From NCBI GenBank assembly GCA_000499405.2, contig HG738138.1, positions 22,020,824 through 22,084,823 of the forward strand: a DNA stretch of 64,000 nucleotides. The letters run 5' to 3'. Origin of the DNA: Onchocerca volvulus. Lineage: Eukaryota > Nematoda > Chromadorea > Rhabditida > Onchocercidae. Made by a program: the position numbers and the translations under genes. The notes beneath the pieces are model-generated. The model worked only from the letters and a program-made list of their open reading frames with translations. It was not told the DNA's origin and searched no databases. Shown here piece after piece: positions 30,953-42,500 of the stretch. Positions within the stretch are counted from its first letter, which is position 1. Every line of letters starts with the position of its first letter.

Positions 30953-31221
30953 TAATAATAATAATAAATAATAAAATAAATATGAACTACAGCATATTTT
31001 CTATTATAACTTACTATTTCTTTTTGTTTTTACCTTTCACAAATCCTTTCCAGTATCCTTTGCTGTACAATACCCTTATTGTATCTTTTACTAAAATTAA
31101 ATTGCAATTACCATTTCAGCTTTATTGATAACATCGAGAAGCAATCGCTCCACCCTAGCTGCCACTTCCGAAGGGCCAAATAATCCACCGATGGGAAATT
31201 CGTTTGAGCTAGCCAGCTCCG
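28163..31221 (-). CDS. Unrecognised serine-rich protein, at least 8 exons, 5' end uncertain
   Basis: Minus-strand exons that link in phase: 31221-31112, 30620-30500, 30427-30288, 30169-30078, 29999-29864; then 29325-29217, 28902-28683 and 28321-28163 (stop TAA). The join between 29864 and 29325 does not keep phase as drawn, so a small exon is missing or a boundary is wrong. The first exon has no ATG and lacks an upstream start. Readable pieces include FPIGGLFGPSEVAARVERLL, a four-Cys stretch (RYLCCDRYFKCNGRNL), IWPSDGGCIELNRKELKRF, and long Ser/Thr-rich polar segments (SSSEISITSITESPETLISS). This composition suggests an intrinsically disordered protein with a small ordered core. I recognise no family. 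Intron 2 again requires a GC donor (ATGAAAA|GCAAGG). The last exon is the least certain. Confidence 0.5.
30899..30985. repeat. (TAA/AAT)n microsatellite
   Basis: Long run of aat/taa trinucleotides with a few interruptions, inside the intron between the first two exons of the unrecognised minus-strand gene. Likely length-polymorphic. Confidence 0.95.
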
Positions 31222-32739
31222 CTAACTTATGATAACTTCACTCTAAGTTTAGTATAACCAACACTACAAATTTAATTTTTTGAGTTTTATTTATATAGAA
31301 AAAAAATTTTTCATTTTGAATTAATATTATTCATCAATATTTCTGCGAATTAATAATGGAACTGTTGAAATTCTTGAATCATAATTTCAATTAAGCTGCA
31401 CATTTTAGAAATTATGTAAATTTTTTCTTCATAAAAGAAGGCATAACATATTTGTTGATCCATCTGTAAAGATTATTTATTTCTTAACTAGCATGAAATG
31501 ATAATTAATAACACCGCTTTTTTTTCTTTTCATTTTTTACATATTATTTAGAAGAGTAACTTGTATGAAATACGACATTAGAAAGCTTTAAATTTAGAAA
31601 GCATCATCGAGATGAATAGAATTCGAGAATTCTCGTCTGAATAGTTTCAATTAAATTATTCAACTTTTAGTACTTGAATTTCAAAAATTTTTTGTAATTC
31701 TTTCAGAATTTCACCAAAAGAATCACTCATTCTATTAATGTTAGCTTGATATTTTCCGAATGGATGAATAGATGTTGCTAAATATAATTAATTAGTGAAT
31801 TAAAGATCAAAGATGCAAGTGATTCAAACTAAATCCATAAAAACATTAGTGACAAAAGACAAATGATTCAGTTTACACATATCAAATGCAGTTTCAAAAC
31901 ATTTCGATGAATCTGAAGAAGTTGAAAAAAATTCTCATGCTTTTTAAATTCGATCCAAAATTTGCAACAGATTTAGTTCTCTTCTAAAAACCTGCAAATA
32001 TTGCAACATCTGAGATTAATCCATCGATTCTTACAGCGTACCTATATCGCTAAAGACTCAACATAAGTTCATGATGCCAATTATCGAATAGTTCTTCATT
32101 AACCCACTGATGATAATGATGTTAGCTCAATTGTTTGATCACTTTTAGCTAGAAAGAACTTGTTATGTAGCATTGCTCGTTGTTATGTTAATGAATAATA
32201 TTTGAAGTATATTCCTTAAAAATAAATATTCATTTAGTTTTCTTTCTAATTTACTTTGCAAATTTAATTACCTAATGATTCAATTCTTGTGTTCAGTTAT
32301 CATGCACATATGACAAATTTTGTGCTCAAAGGATATTTTTTTTTAATTCCTCTAATCTACTCGTTAAAAATATCAAATGATTATAACCTAGATTTTGAAA
32401 AGATGTTTAATTATGTGCTTTTACAGAATGAAAAATTGCAGTAACAAATTATAATGAACAAAATAATAGCACTTAAAAGTAAATTTATCATAAGTATCGT
32501 GGAAAGATCCTGCACCGTAGCTATGAACATTATCTATTCCTTAAATTATTTACTTAATTTACAAGTACATAACTTTATTCATTCCACTAATTTACCATTT
32601 CGAAGATAAATCGATTGTCGATCGCAAATCGTTCGCAGAATATGGTCAATTAATGACTTAAAATAGCGACAATAAATGAAAACTTGAATCAATTGTTAAC
32701 ATTTTCCTGATCAATTTCAATTTCAATCTGCGACAATCT
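31222..32739. other. AT-rich intergenic DNA
   Basis: No exon with credible coding content or splice context on either strand. It may hold the 5' exon or promoter of the minus-strand gene that ends at 28163, but I found no ATG-bearing exon that joins in phase to 31221. Confidence 0.4.
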
Positions 32740-34239
32740 ATCTACATAAATAGAAATGTAAATGTTCCCTGTTACGAATGATAAATCTCCAGAAGATTTC
32801 CACCGACTGTTTTCAAATTTTGACACAACATTGTATTCGAATAGTCCTTCTTTTTTATATAGACATACTTTTTTTCAAGTGTCACGTCCGTGTTAACTAA
32901 AAGTAAATGAAAGGGCTGAATTTTTTCATTCCGCCCCGCACGGCGCCTTCATGAGCGGACAGAATTTATTCACCATGCCTTCTTTTTGCATTGACTGCGG
33001 CTGCTTCCTCCAATGTTTCAATTTTTCATTGATTGATTTGAAATTTTCATACCTTTACATTGCATTCGAATAGGCGAGTGTTTTTAAATAAAAAAGACGA
33101 GAAATTTAACCTTTCGTTTGTTTTTTGCTTTACGAGGTATATAATTCGTTTACTTTTTGATTTGTGGGAAATGTAGTTGCGTCGTAGAAATGTCGAGATT
33201 ATTAGGCTAATATTACTTCTGATATTAGATCGTGTCTTGGATTGCCTCTTTGTCGTAAATGTTCAATATTCATTTTGACACAACGTTTCAAGTGTTAAAC
33301 CACTTTCGAAATTTTGATACAACGCAGCGTTCGAATAGGCACGTTGTTTTTATATAGATAAATCTATTTTTTTTTTATCTGTCACACCTATGAAAAATAA
33401 AAGTAGGTGAGCGAATTGAACCTATTAACATGCTTGCTTTCTGCAAAGACATGGGCTTCAGTATGCAACGCTCAGTAGGCTCAGTTTTTACTGGTGTGCG
33501 TATTTTAATGCAACATTTTATCAGTGTCGCTGAAATCGCGAGGATAAAAAAAAAAAATCAGTGATTCCTTTGTTTTACATTTGACATTGCATATTTGATG
33601 TATTCGATTGTGAAATCATTTTTTGTCCATCAAGTTAATGAATGGGCTTTAAAAAAGCTCTCTTTCATCATGAGCTAAACACAGGCACAATCTCATGCGC
33701 ACCAAAGGCGCATGCTCCTGAGACAACAAAGGATCTTTCTTGTCTCTCCAACATGATATCAGGATCCTCCATCCACGAAGAAGATAAGGTTCCGAGTACA
33801 AAAATCATTTCAACGAGTAAGCTGCCATGAGCTCGATCGGATGGTCCAACTCGTAGTATACCAATTTTTTTCTTTGCGTAACCTTATCTCCCCTTTTTTT
33901 TTTTTGTATTAGAATTTCTTCAAGAAAGTTGTTCTTTGATACTGTCGAAATTGTATTGTTGATGTAATTGTTGATATAGTTGCTGCGTCCTTGATTAACA
34001 AATTAATCATAATAAAGGTTTAATTATCCAAGTTTGAGGTTCATTTCCAAGTGAGTAAACAGCAAAATTGAAGAAACTGTGAGAACGGAAGAACAGAATT
34101 CAACCTATTATTTTTTTACGATCAGAAAAAAAAGGTCACAAAAGTCAGAACTTCAAATCAATAGATAAAAATTTTCGGAGATTTAAGATTTTGAACAAAC
34201 GAACATTTACGACTGTTAGTATCTTTTAATAGCATATAC

Positions 34240-34281
34240 AATTTTTTGCAGTTGCAACAGTTTAAAAAATCAATTGAGCAG

Positions 34282-34312
<31 letters not shown>

Positions 34313-37300
34313 CTGCACAATTCCAAAGATTTACCTTGAGTTTTGTTGATGGTGAATGCAAATCCAATCGAATTGGGAATTGCAATCTATTAAACTGTTG
34401 GAATCATAGGAATGCGAAGAATGAAAGCATCCTCACTTTTTAAAGACTCAGTCAAGATTGTTGCTTCTACGACGCTGTTCGTTTTTTTACTGCAAACCAT
34501 TGCAAAGTTTCGGCTGGTTGATATTTCGCGACATAATAATTGGCACACCGATTTGACAGATCGAGTTAATTCAAAAATTCTGTTGAATAATTAACCGCTT
34601 CATTTGCTTCCACAACAGTGTCGACGGATATGTCACTGCCTCGCTTTGAATGTTAGACTGAATAATATTATGAAGTTCGTAGATGTTTTTTTCTTGGCTA
34701 CAAGAACAGCTCGTTCACTCAGTCAGTCGTGATTTTTATAATTGGTTTGAGTATTGGGAAATACTTTTCCAACCAACTCTTCTTTTGATGTTACTAAATC
34801 GCAGAAGTTATGAGGCAATGAAATTCGTCCTGTGGTCAGGTCAACCAGCACTTTTCCGTTCCCAATTTCCAGCCATTGATGTGAGATCATAGTTGATCGA
34901 TCGATTTGCAGCTGGACACGCATATTGCAGTTAATTTTAACGTTTTTACGTGTCGCCACAAAGTAAAATATTTCAGACAAGCATTTATTTCGACTGCTGA
35001 TGTCGATAGAAAAATTACAAGTAATGTTTGCCTGAAATCTCCTGCAAACAATATTAATGCGTTCCCAAATGGTCTGATAATTCCACGCAAATCTTGCGAT
35101 GATCGATCAAGAGCCTCGATCGATTTTTTGTGCTCCATTGTACATTCATCCCAAACAATAAGTCTGCATTTTTGCAATACTTTACCCATGCCCGATGTCT
35201 TGGAAATGTTGCATGTGGGAGTTTCAATCAATTGGATGTTCAATGGCAATTTCAAAGCGGAATGAGCAGTTCTTCCACCTGGTAGCAATGTTGCAGATAT
35301 TCCGGACGATGCAAGAGCTAAGGCTATGCCATTTTGGAACCGAATTGTTGCCACAATCAATGTAATTAGAAAAGTTTTACCAGTTCCTCCTGGAGCATCC
35401 AAAAAGAAGATTTCTCCAACTCCTCTATTGACAGTTTGCATTATTCGATCGTAAATGCTTCTCTGCTCAAACGTAAGTTTAGAAATATTTGATTGCACAT
35501 ATGACGAAAGATCAGCAATGTTGTAATTTTGCTCGCGATGCAATTCTACATAAACGAAACAGCAGCAGATCGATTCGGTGATGGCATTTCCAATTGATTG
35601 AGAACTTTGTTCGCAATTTGTAAACACAAATCTTCAATCATTATCAACGCTTCGTTGTAGATTTCTGCTGTGAAATCCATGTTCATATTTGAAGTATTCG
35701 ATGGAGAATATCTTCAACCACATAGATATATATTTCTCCCATAACTCTGTTGGAGATGAAGAAGAGCAGACGGTCAATATGATTGTAAACAGTGTACGAA
35801 TTTGATTTGGATGTGACGTGTTGCATGCGTCATTAATACATACATCCGTGTCGGTCGTTCTCCAATAAATTCAAAGCTTGACATGCAGGAAAGTAGCCTG
35901 TGTAACGTCGCTGACAATTTTTAATTGCTGGAAGGAGATTGAATTGGGCACATTTACTAACAATATGCGAAGAAAGAAGCATTCGTCTTGATTAGGATGC
36001 ACGGTGTATAATCTCCCTATCGTAGTTTGTTTGAATATGCCTGATTGTCCGTCAACTTGATCTCCTCCTTTGAGTCGTACAAATGATTTTCTACTCGCAT
36101 TCCATGTGTAATACGTAGGCACTTCCATATATTTCCGCAAATGCGTCATTTTGACATAATGTGAAGAAAGCAGTTAACGTTACAGCCGGTAGATTTAGGG
36201 CTATCTATTGCACATTTTCAGCTGCGAAAATAAATGCGCTGTCCATTTTCTAGATGTACTGCTAAGTGAACAATAGCTGGACTTCGTTCATATATGGAAA
36301 ATGCAAGAATTCGCTATACAGTTTCATTGCTGCTTATGTATCTTCCAGCTTGATTCTGTGCGATTTCATCGATACGTAATACCGCATTCCTTTCTGGCTG
36401 CACGCCAAAAACTGCCATCCAGCTTCCTTTATTCACGTACTAACAAATGTGATCGAACTTGATCGATTTAACAGTATTCCAAGTTTATGTTTGCTTTGTA
36501 TGTTTTTAATAGCAAAAGCGAATATGGAACAACCCACCGGTTATCCACTTCGATGTCACCATTCCACAGTTATATGATTGCTCATTTATTGTCATCTTCT
36601 GCTGATCTTCATCATAAAGGATATCCATCGTTTCCTGAAATTGTGTCGGATACTAACGCTCGAAGACATCACTTAAAGCATTTTCCGTCTATCATGGCAT
36701 GGTGAATTCGGATTCAGTGTACCGTAAGGTTCATGTATCATATTTTTCGTCACAACTTCATACAAATCCTTATCGACGTCGGCACCGGGTTTTCAGTGCA
36801 TATTACATCATCAATTTCGTTTGAAGTAATTTTGTCATAAAGCCAGATTAGTCTGTGTGCATGTGGCAAACCTCTCTTTTACCATTCTACTGAATAAATC
36901 CAGCAGCGCACAGATCCAAATACTTCATGTTTAGCATAAAATCCATCAGCAACTTCAACTTCTATCTGAAAACACGTGCCATGATGTCATGCCTATCCAT
37001 CGGCAATTGCCTAGGAAGTAAGAGATTTTGTATATTATCCCAAGATGGATTGCATGTGAATGTAATGAATAGGTCTGTACGCCCGGAGTGGGAAACACAT
37101 GCAATTGCATCTTGAACGTACTCATGCATAATGTACTCATGACTTGGATTGTCTGCATATAAAGATAGCAAAATCGTTAATCTTCCAACGTTAGTTGTAT
37201 TACCGTCATTTACAACTGCATCCTGCAAATGAGTGTATTCTTCAGAGCGAAGTCTGATTCAAAGAGATGAATATCAAATGTTTGTTTCGACTTTTGCATA

Positions 37301-37760
37301 CATATCTACGCTATATTGATGAAACAACTGATGGTATTTCAAAATATATTTGCCTTCATTCTCTCGAATGATTGATCGGTATGAATAATAGTTCATTGCG
37401 CTGCATTTTTTATTTGTTTCTTCGCCACTGATTGGATTTTTATTTTAACATTGAATATCCATCGACTTTATCCCAAAAATTGATTGAGTATTGCAGAGCA
37501 TCATAGCATCGATCAGTTTCTGCAATTTTTGTCCATTGATCGTTTCTCCGTGAAAAAAACAATATCTCTAGATTGGAATTGATTTCCGACCATAACAATT
37601 GCCATTTTGTCTATAATTGGAGCATTGAATCTTCGCACATGTTCTTCAGCAGGCGTTTTGTCAATATGAATAACAATTTTATGTGTATCAGATGACATCA
37701 TGTCAATAGTTGTTTTGAACAAACGCACTAAATTGTTATTTCGTGATGAAGCTTAGCTTG
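34240..37760 (-). pseudogene. Helitron Rep/PIF1-type helicase, disrupted
   Basis: Reading the minus strand from right to left gives the blocks of a Helitron replicase in order but in shifting frames with stops. Rep N-part: HEYVQDAIACVSH and LFITFTCNPSWDNI (37228-36962). HUH motif LPHAHRLIW near 36876-36842. Then DKITSNEIDD, MIHEPYG, NRWVVPYS (about 36540-36510), RLYTVHPNQDECFFLRILL (near 36015-35955), and the PIF1-like helicase (35627-34887) with Walker A APGGTGKTF near 35394-35371 and Walker B LIVWDECTM. LEIGNGKVLVDLTTG and LVTSKEELV follow at 34980-34723. A 40-odd base poly-T run interrupts the tail near 34269-34309. HUH Rep nicks DNA and the helicase unwinds it in rolling-circle transposition; this copy cannot encode a full protein, though the helicase part keeps a 246-codon open frame. 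Confidence 0.88.
34269..34309. repeat. Poly-T tract (~40 nt) inside the Helitron tail
   Basis: Uninterrupted T run embedded in the 3' part of the decayed helicase frame. On the minus strand it is poly-A, which could mark a secondary insertion or slippage; it helped produce a spurious + strand frame at 34246-34443. Confidence 0.8.
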
Positions 37761-37868
37761 TTGCAGTTGGGAAACAACGGATCTTTCTATGTCGGTATGA
37801 ATTCCGCAGCGTGCATTCAATTTATGATTGCTATCACCGATGAAATACATCTGTAGGAATTTATGCTT

Positions 37869-38150
37869 TTCTAGACTTTCCAGTCGACGCCGGAAAGTCT
37901 AGAAAAAGTGATCAAAGAAGTACAAGAACTCGATCTTAAGCAGCAACTGCCAATAGAAGAAAAATACGAACTCTACGACACTCGGAAGCGAAAAATAGAA
38001 GAAAAACTGGCACGGGTCGAGCAGTATGTAAGTATTTTAGAATCTGTCAACAATAATTGGTTGGACTATATCCAGAAAACAACAGATCCGTCAAAAAAAA
38101 GGCATCAAAAGGAAATATGTGAAGGAAAGGCCAATCAAACAAAGGTATCT
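37869..38150 (+). pseudogene. Coiled-coil ORF fragment, possibly retroelement gag-like
   Basis: An open frame on the + strand (ATG at 37908) encodes a charged helical peptide: EVQELDLKQQLPIEEKYELY, then TRKRKIEEKLARVEQYVSIL, and ends after EICEGKANQTK. It is bounded by Helitron sequence and preceded by a small inverted repeat (tctagactttcc ... ggaaagtctaga near 37870-37900). The Glu/Lys-rich helical character resembles gag-type regions of nematode BEL/Pao elements, but I see no protease, zinc knuckle or RT, and the assignment is only a suggestion. Confidence 0.35.
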
Positions 38151-39440
38151 TGAAATTATTAAATGAGGGGAGAGAAATTAAAGTCACGCTCACATTTTAC
38201 AAGAACGATTATGAAACAGCTTCCAATGCATTGAGCTAGTAAATACTAATCAAACTTCACTGAAATAGAGGAAACTAAATATTGCTTCTAACAGTGTAGT
38301 CGATCCCATGTCACTTTTTCATGTTGAAATATTAATAATTTCGTTTTATATATTTATATATTTTATATAAATTAAAATGTAAATGCTACCTGTTACCTAC
38401 GCCCGATCTCCGGTAAATTCTCAACCGATTTTTTTCAATTTTGACACAACCTTGCACTCCAACCGACTTTTTTTACGAGTAAATATGGCTACGTTTTTTC
38501 ACGTGTCACGTCCGTGACAACTGAAAATAGGTGAGGAGGTGGAGTTTATTGGATCCGTCTACCTTTTTTTCTGTTATTCTCCTTTTTTCTCCCATCTTTC
38601 TACTTGAATAAAAGATACGGTTAGCCTCCGCTATCTTTTTTTCTGCCATTCTCCTTTTTTCCCCCAATCTCTCTCTCTTCTTCTTGGGTAAAAGATGCGG
38701 TTAACAATAATAATAGAAATTAAACCGTGATGACCGTCGCGCGCCAATAAGTGCGCATCATCATCACGCGCTAACAAAGGCGTCCTTTCTATCATTTTGT
38801 ATAGGATTCAACGGGAGAGGTTTAATGCTCCGATTTTCTTAGACGTTTGCATTCACGATTAAAAGAACTCAGGGTCAATCCTTAGAATTGTGCGGTTAGA
38901 TCAATGCGTAAAATTTACGAAAAGAGGCAATTCAAGACAGAATTTAATATTAGAATTCAGAAACATAATCCTTAAATTGCTTGAACGAAACATTTGATTA
39001 TATACTATCATGACCTCGACATTTGTGCGACTCAACTACATCCCGCAAAAATCAAAAAACAAACGAATTACATTTCTCACAAAGCAAAAAATAAACGAAA
39101 AACTTGAATTGCTCGGGTTATTTATTTAAAAACATTTACCCATTGGAATGCAACGCGTATCAAAATTTGAAATCAATCAATGAATATTTAAAAACATGTG
39201 CTTATTCGACTGCAATTTTGTGTCAAAATTTCAAAGCAATAGATTAGGGACTTTCCGATATTTAAGATTTTGAATATAGATAAAGTGCGTATTTAAGAAC
39301 TTACGGAAGTTTAAAATTTTGAACAAACGAACATTGACATTTCTATTTATATAGATTAGCTGGAGCCGGAAACGCGAAGCGTGGTCGGCCCCCATAGATA
39401 GCTGGATCGGCCATGCTCCGCATGGCCGGGCCAGTTAGTA

Positions 39441-40952
39441 TATATATATATATTTGCATCCTAAATGATTAATTACGAATTCAGTAACCAAGATCACAAC
39501 ACCGTCCCACAGTTTATATTTTTTAGGAAGATTTGAAAAACCTTTCTAAATTACATTTTTTTTTTTTTTTTTCATAATAGACTAAGTATTTATCCCTAAT
39601 TAATCTCTTTATGCCTAATTCAGCAATCCTGATGTCACATCAGGTAAGTAAATTAATTACTTCCACTTCCTCTTCAATTTTCACTTGTTCTTGTATTAAT
39701 CTCTCTGCTAGCTTTTGAATAGGTCGTTTTTTTACTGACGCTTCAAGTTAAACCCTTCTCTCTTTCCTTTCAAACCAAGCAATAAAGTTACTTTGAAGTT
39801 TCCTTATTGAGAGATATGTTAGATTTCTGAACCTATTATAAGTTCTATCAAAGTCTGTTAATCAGTAAGTTGGATGTCTTGCGCTATAGATGTTGAATTC
39901 CTTATTATCGTCAATAATGAATTTTACGTAACTGTTTTGCACTGCGAGCTCTGCAAATGAAGCCCTAAGATCCAATTTAGCAAAGCATTCGTAGCAAGAA
40001 TAATCTTCTCAGATTCTTTAGCGATTTTGTAGTATAGTTCACCAAAAAATTTCTATTTCCAAGCTAAATACACGTCAAGAGCCGCAAAAATTTTATTTTC
40101 TAATTTCTTCAATTCACTAGCAATAAAGCGTACGCTATTCGCTAAACTCTGCTTATGAAAAAAATATATTCGAACTTAACTTGTGACTTGTTGAAACAGA
40201 TATTTTCTTAACTAGATGAAGTCACATTCTTATTTTGCTAAGGAATGTTAGTACTGTATACTGCAATATTAAAATCGAATTCATTTCCATAAAGTTATCC
40301 ATACAGTGGAGTTCCTGCAATAAATTAAAAAAGTATCAGCTTATAATTTTTTTTTTCCAGACAAAAAATATCAACTCCAGTGATACTGTCTAACTAGAAA
40401 TGAGGTTCATCAAACAAAAATATTCATCAAACACTGAATTGAATCATATAAAAGCAATTAACTCAAGATACAACGATCTAATGATGAAAATGACTTTTAA
40501 CCGATCAATGCTAAAAAAAGACCTCGAAACATTACCAAAACCATTCGGCATTTTTACATGATAAAAAAAGTATATTCTGCAAAAATGCTGCAAAACGCAG
40601 TATGAGAGCATAAATACTGTTCGAAATCATTGTTAGAATTTGACTTAACAATTACAAGGAAAAAAAGGGATCATACAAAGTGCTATGATACAACACAGCC
40701 GAATTTTTTGAAGTAAACTATTTTATCCCAGTTAGGAAGAAAGCGCATTTTCAATTATTAGAAGAAATAAAGAATGCATGATATGGATCAAATAAAGCAA
40801 TCGATAACTGCCACATCTTTGATGACCATTTTTGGACGATTATAATATATTACGAAAAATTATAGAAAGTAAAATGACTACTTTAAAAGAAAACTACTGC
40901 TTTGCAGATATTTGACTTCTTTAGACATAGATTAGTATGCTCCAATCTTATT
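39441..40952. other. Helitron right flank and 3' flank of SSNA1 copy B
   Basis: 39441-40200 is AT-rich with short blocks that look like decayed coding sequence on the minus strand (for example VRFIASELKKLENKIFAALD near 40125-40070), broken by stops; unidentified. 40250-40650 is the SSNA1 3' flank shared with copy A (about 11386-11800) and copy C (44806-45240). About 285 bp (40660-40945) is extra relative to copy A. Confidence 0.5.
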
Positions 40953-42032
40953 TCAAGTAAGTGATGATCCTGAACTCCGAGCATCTTCATATTCTTTCTT
41001 AACATAATCCACTAAACTTTGAGAGGATTCGACAAGCTGAAAAAATATTTTTCAGAAATTATTTTTCAAATATATTTATCAAATATAATTCAAAATGGTG
41101 CATGAAGACTGGTCAAACGTATTTTTATATGGAAAATACGGTATAAGATCTATGGAGAATTTACTAATTTACTACACTGAAATATTTTCATAAACAATTT
41201 TAGAGCAGCTCATTTTATGGTAGTGACGATAGACAAGGAAATTCACTATTCACTTTTAAAAACTAAATACACTTAAATAAAAACATTAACGAAACCAGTG
41301 TTCTGAGGTTCATATGCACTCATTTGCAGAGTTTTCAAGACATGATATCATTTTTCAACATCATAGGATGTTGGACTGAGAAATTCGGTACAGTATTAGA
41401 CGAAATTTATAACTAATAAGTTAACAAGTAAATATAATTGTGCAAATTCATATCCATCTCTGCACGTAAAATTTGAATTACTATAATCACATACTTTTTC
41501 ATATGTTTCATTTGCATGCGCTATTGTTCTTTCCAAACGTGAACAAATCTCCTCCTCTTTCCCTATTTTCGCATCCAGCGTGTTGTGTTTCAAACGCAAT
41601 TCATCAATCTGTAATACCAAAATCAATCAGAGAAACATAACTTCTAATCTTCATCTGGTTGAATATAATTATTCTGATTATTTGATCACCGAACTGTAAA
41701 AGTAGTATTAACTGAAGCTCAGTTTCAAAACAAAATATATGCATTGATAATATACCTGTAATGCAACTAATTCTCTCTCCTTCTTCAAATGGTTAATAGC
41801 ATTTTCACTTGTTTTCTTTTGCTCTCGCAAACCATCTAGATCTAGATTACACGAATGAAGTTATGGTAATCGAATTGGTAAATATAGATATGGTTATCTA
41901 TTTAATAAAGGAAGAACTTCTTTGAGAAGAAATAAATATGATGTGAAATGCAGCAAAGAAGCATGAAACATATGATCAAAATCACATACATCGCGGTATA
42001 TCTTCTAGTTGATATCTAATTCTTGCTGACAT
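40953..42032 (-). CDS. ssna-1: SSNA1 (Sjogren nuclear autoantigen 1 / NA14) homologue, copy B
   Basis: Four minus-strand exons with canonical splice sites: 42032-41990, 41841-41756, 41608-41495, 41036-40953, giving 108 aa and a TGA stop. Human SSNA1 is 119 aa. The start MSARIRYQLED was chosen because the 43 residues to the second intron match the family's N-terminal length. The whole protein is a predicted coiled coil (NHLKKERELVALQIDELRLK, KIGKEEEICSRLERTIA), and the C-terminal block TIAHANETYEKLVESSQSL matches the conserved TIAETEAAYLKILESSQTL of SSNA1. The family forms fibrils at centrioles and basal bodies and binds microtubules; C. elegans SSNA-1 maintains centrioles. This copy lies between Helitron debris and a segmental repeat, and a broken paralogue lies at 11837-12903. 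It is intact in frame and probably the active copy. Confidence 0.72.
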
Positions 42033-42234
42033 TTCTGGCGAACTTTCTTTGATGAAAAATAATTCTTCTTTGAATTCTGAAATTTGCAATAAAATTCGCA
42101 CAGAATACCAATATCCCCACCTCAATTCCAATTTCAGAAGCATCCTTTCTCAATGTGTAATTTCAGATTTGGATTCGAAACACCTCCATCAACCTTGAAG
42201 ATTCCATTCCTGGAGTGAATAATCTTACACTGAT

Positions 42235-42388
42235 TGTCGGAAAAGTCCAAAAATTATGATAACCAAGGAGCAGTTGTAGAGTTCAAAAAGCGAGATACTT
42301 TGTTTGGTGTTTTGGAGATGAACACATTCTCCGCGCTTTTTGAATTTTACTACTCTTTGGTTACCATAATTTTTAGACTTTTCCGACA
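42235..42388. mobile_element. MITE-like inverted-repeat element, 154 bp
   Basis: The element begins TGTCGGAAAAGTC and ends with the exact reverse complement GACTTTTCCGACA; about 60 bp at each end pair with few mismatches, so most of it is a foldback. It is flanked by a 5-bp direct repeat CTGAT (42230-42234 and 42389-42393), fitting a target-site duplication. The related flank of copy A (around 13095-13110) has no insertion, so this is a clean empty-site comparison. It has no coding capacity. I cannot assign a superfamily. Confidence 0.85.
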
Positions 42389-42500
42389 CTGATAGCTATT
42401 CTTGCTCAAATACTAACCAAATCCAAACACTCAAACCTTATTTCAAAATCCTCGGGATACACAACAGCAGCGAAATTCATTACGCGATTAAAAAAAGGAC

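Larger units (their letters stand above)
32740..39440 (-). mobile_element. Decayed Helitron (Helentron-like) region with repeated terminal modules
   Basis: The core is a broken Rep-helicase reading frame on the minus strand (34240-37760). Around it, a recurring module is seen: aaatgtaaatg followed by tgttac, a GACACAAC motif and cacgtgtcacgtccgtg-like sequence at about 32755-32940, again in weaker form near 33270-33440, and at 38375-38560. An opposite-facing module ending ttctatttatatagat lies near 39300-39357, with a related ttgaacaaacgaacatt at 34190-34215 and 39317. The start (ataaatagaaatgtaaatg) and end (catttctatttatatag) modules are near inverted repeats, as in Helentron-type elements. 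At 39357-39435 a GC-rich stretch includes a hairpin (CGGCCATGC tcc GCATGGCCG) like Helitron 3' stem-loops. Exact ends and number of nested insertions are not resolved. Confidence 0.7.
40251..42460 (-). repeat. SSNA1-bearing duplicated unit, copy B
   Basis: The gene and its flanks match 11386-13200 (copy A) at clearly lower identity than the neighbouring 2.26-kb repeat, with insertions on the B side (about 285 bp at 40660-40945, 154 bp at 42235-42388). Shared landmarks include ccgaattcattt / tcgaattcattt near the 3' end, gatctaatgatgaaaatgac, and tgcttctg/tgctcctg near the 5' end. Confidence 0.85.

Noticed and set aside
34906..35265. 119-codon + strand frame
   Set aside because: Antisense shadow of the Helitron helicase frame.
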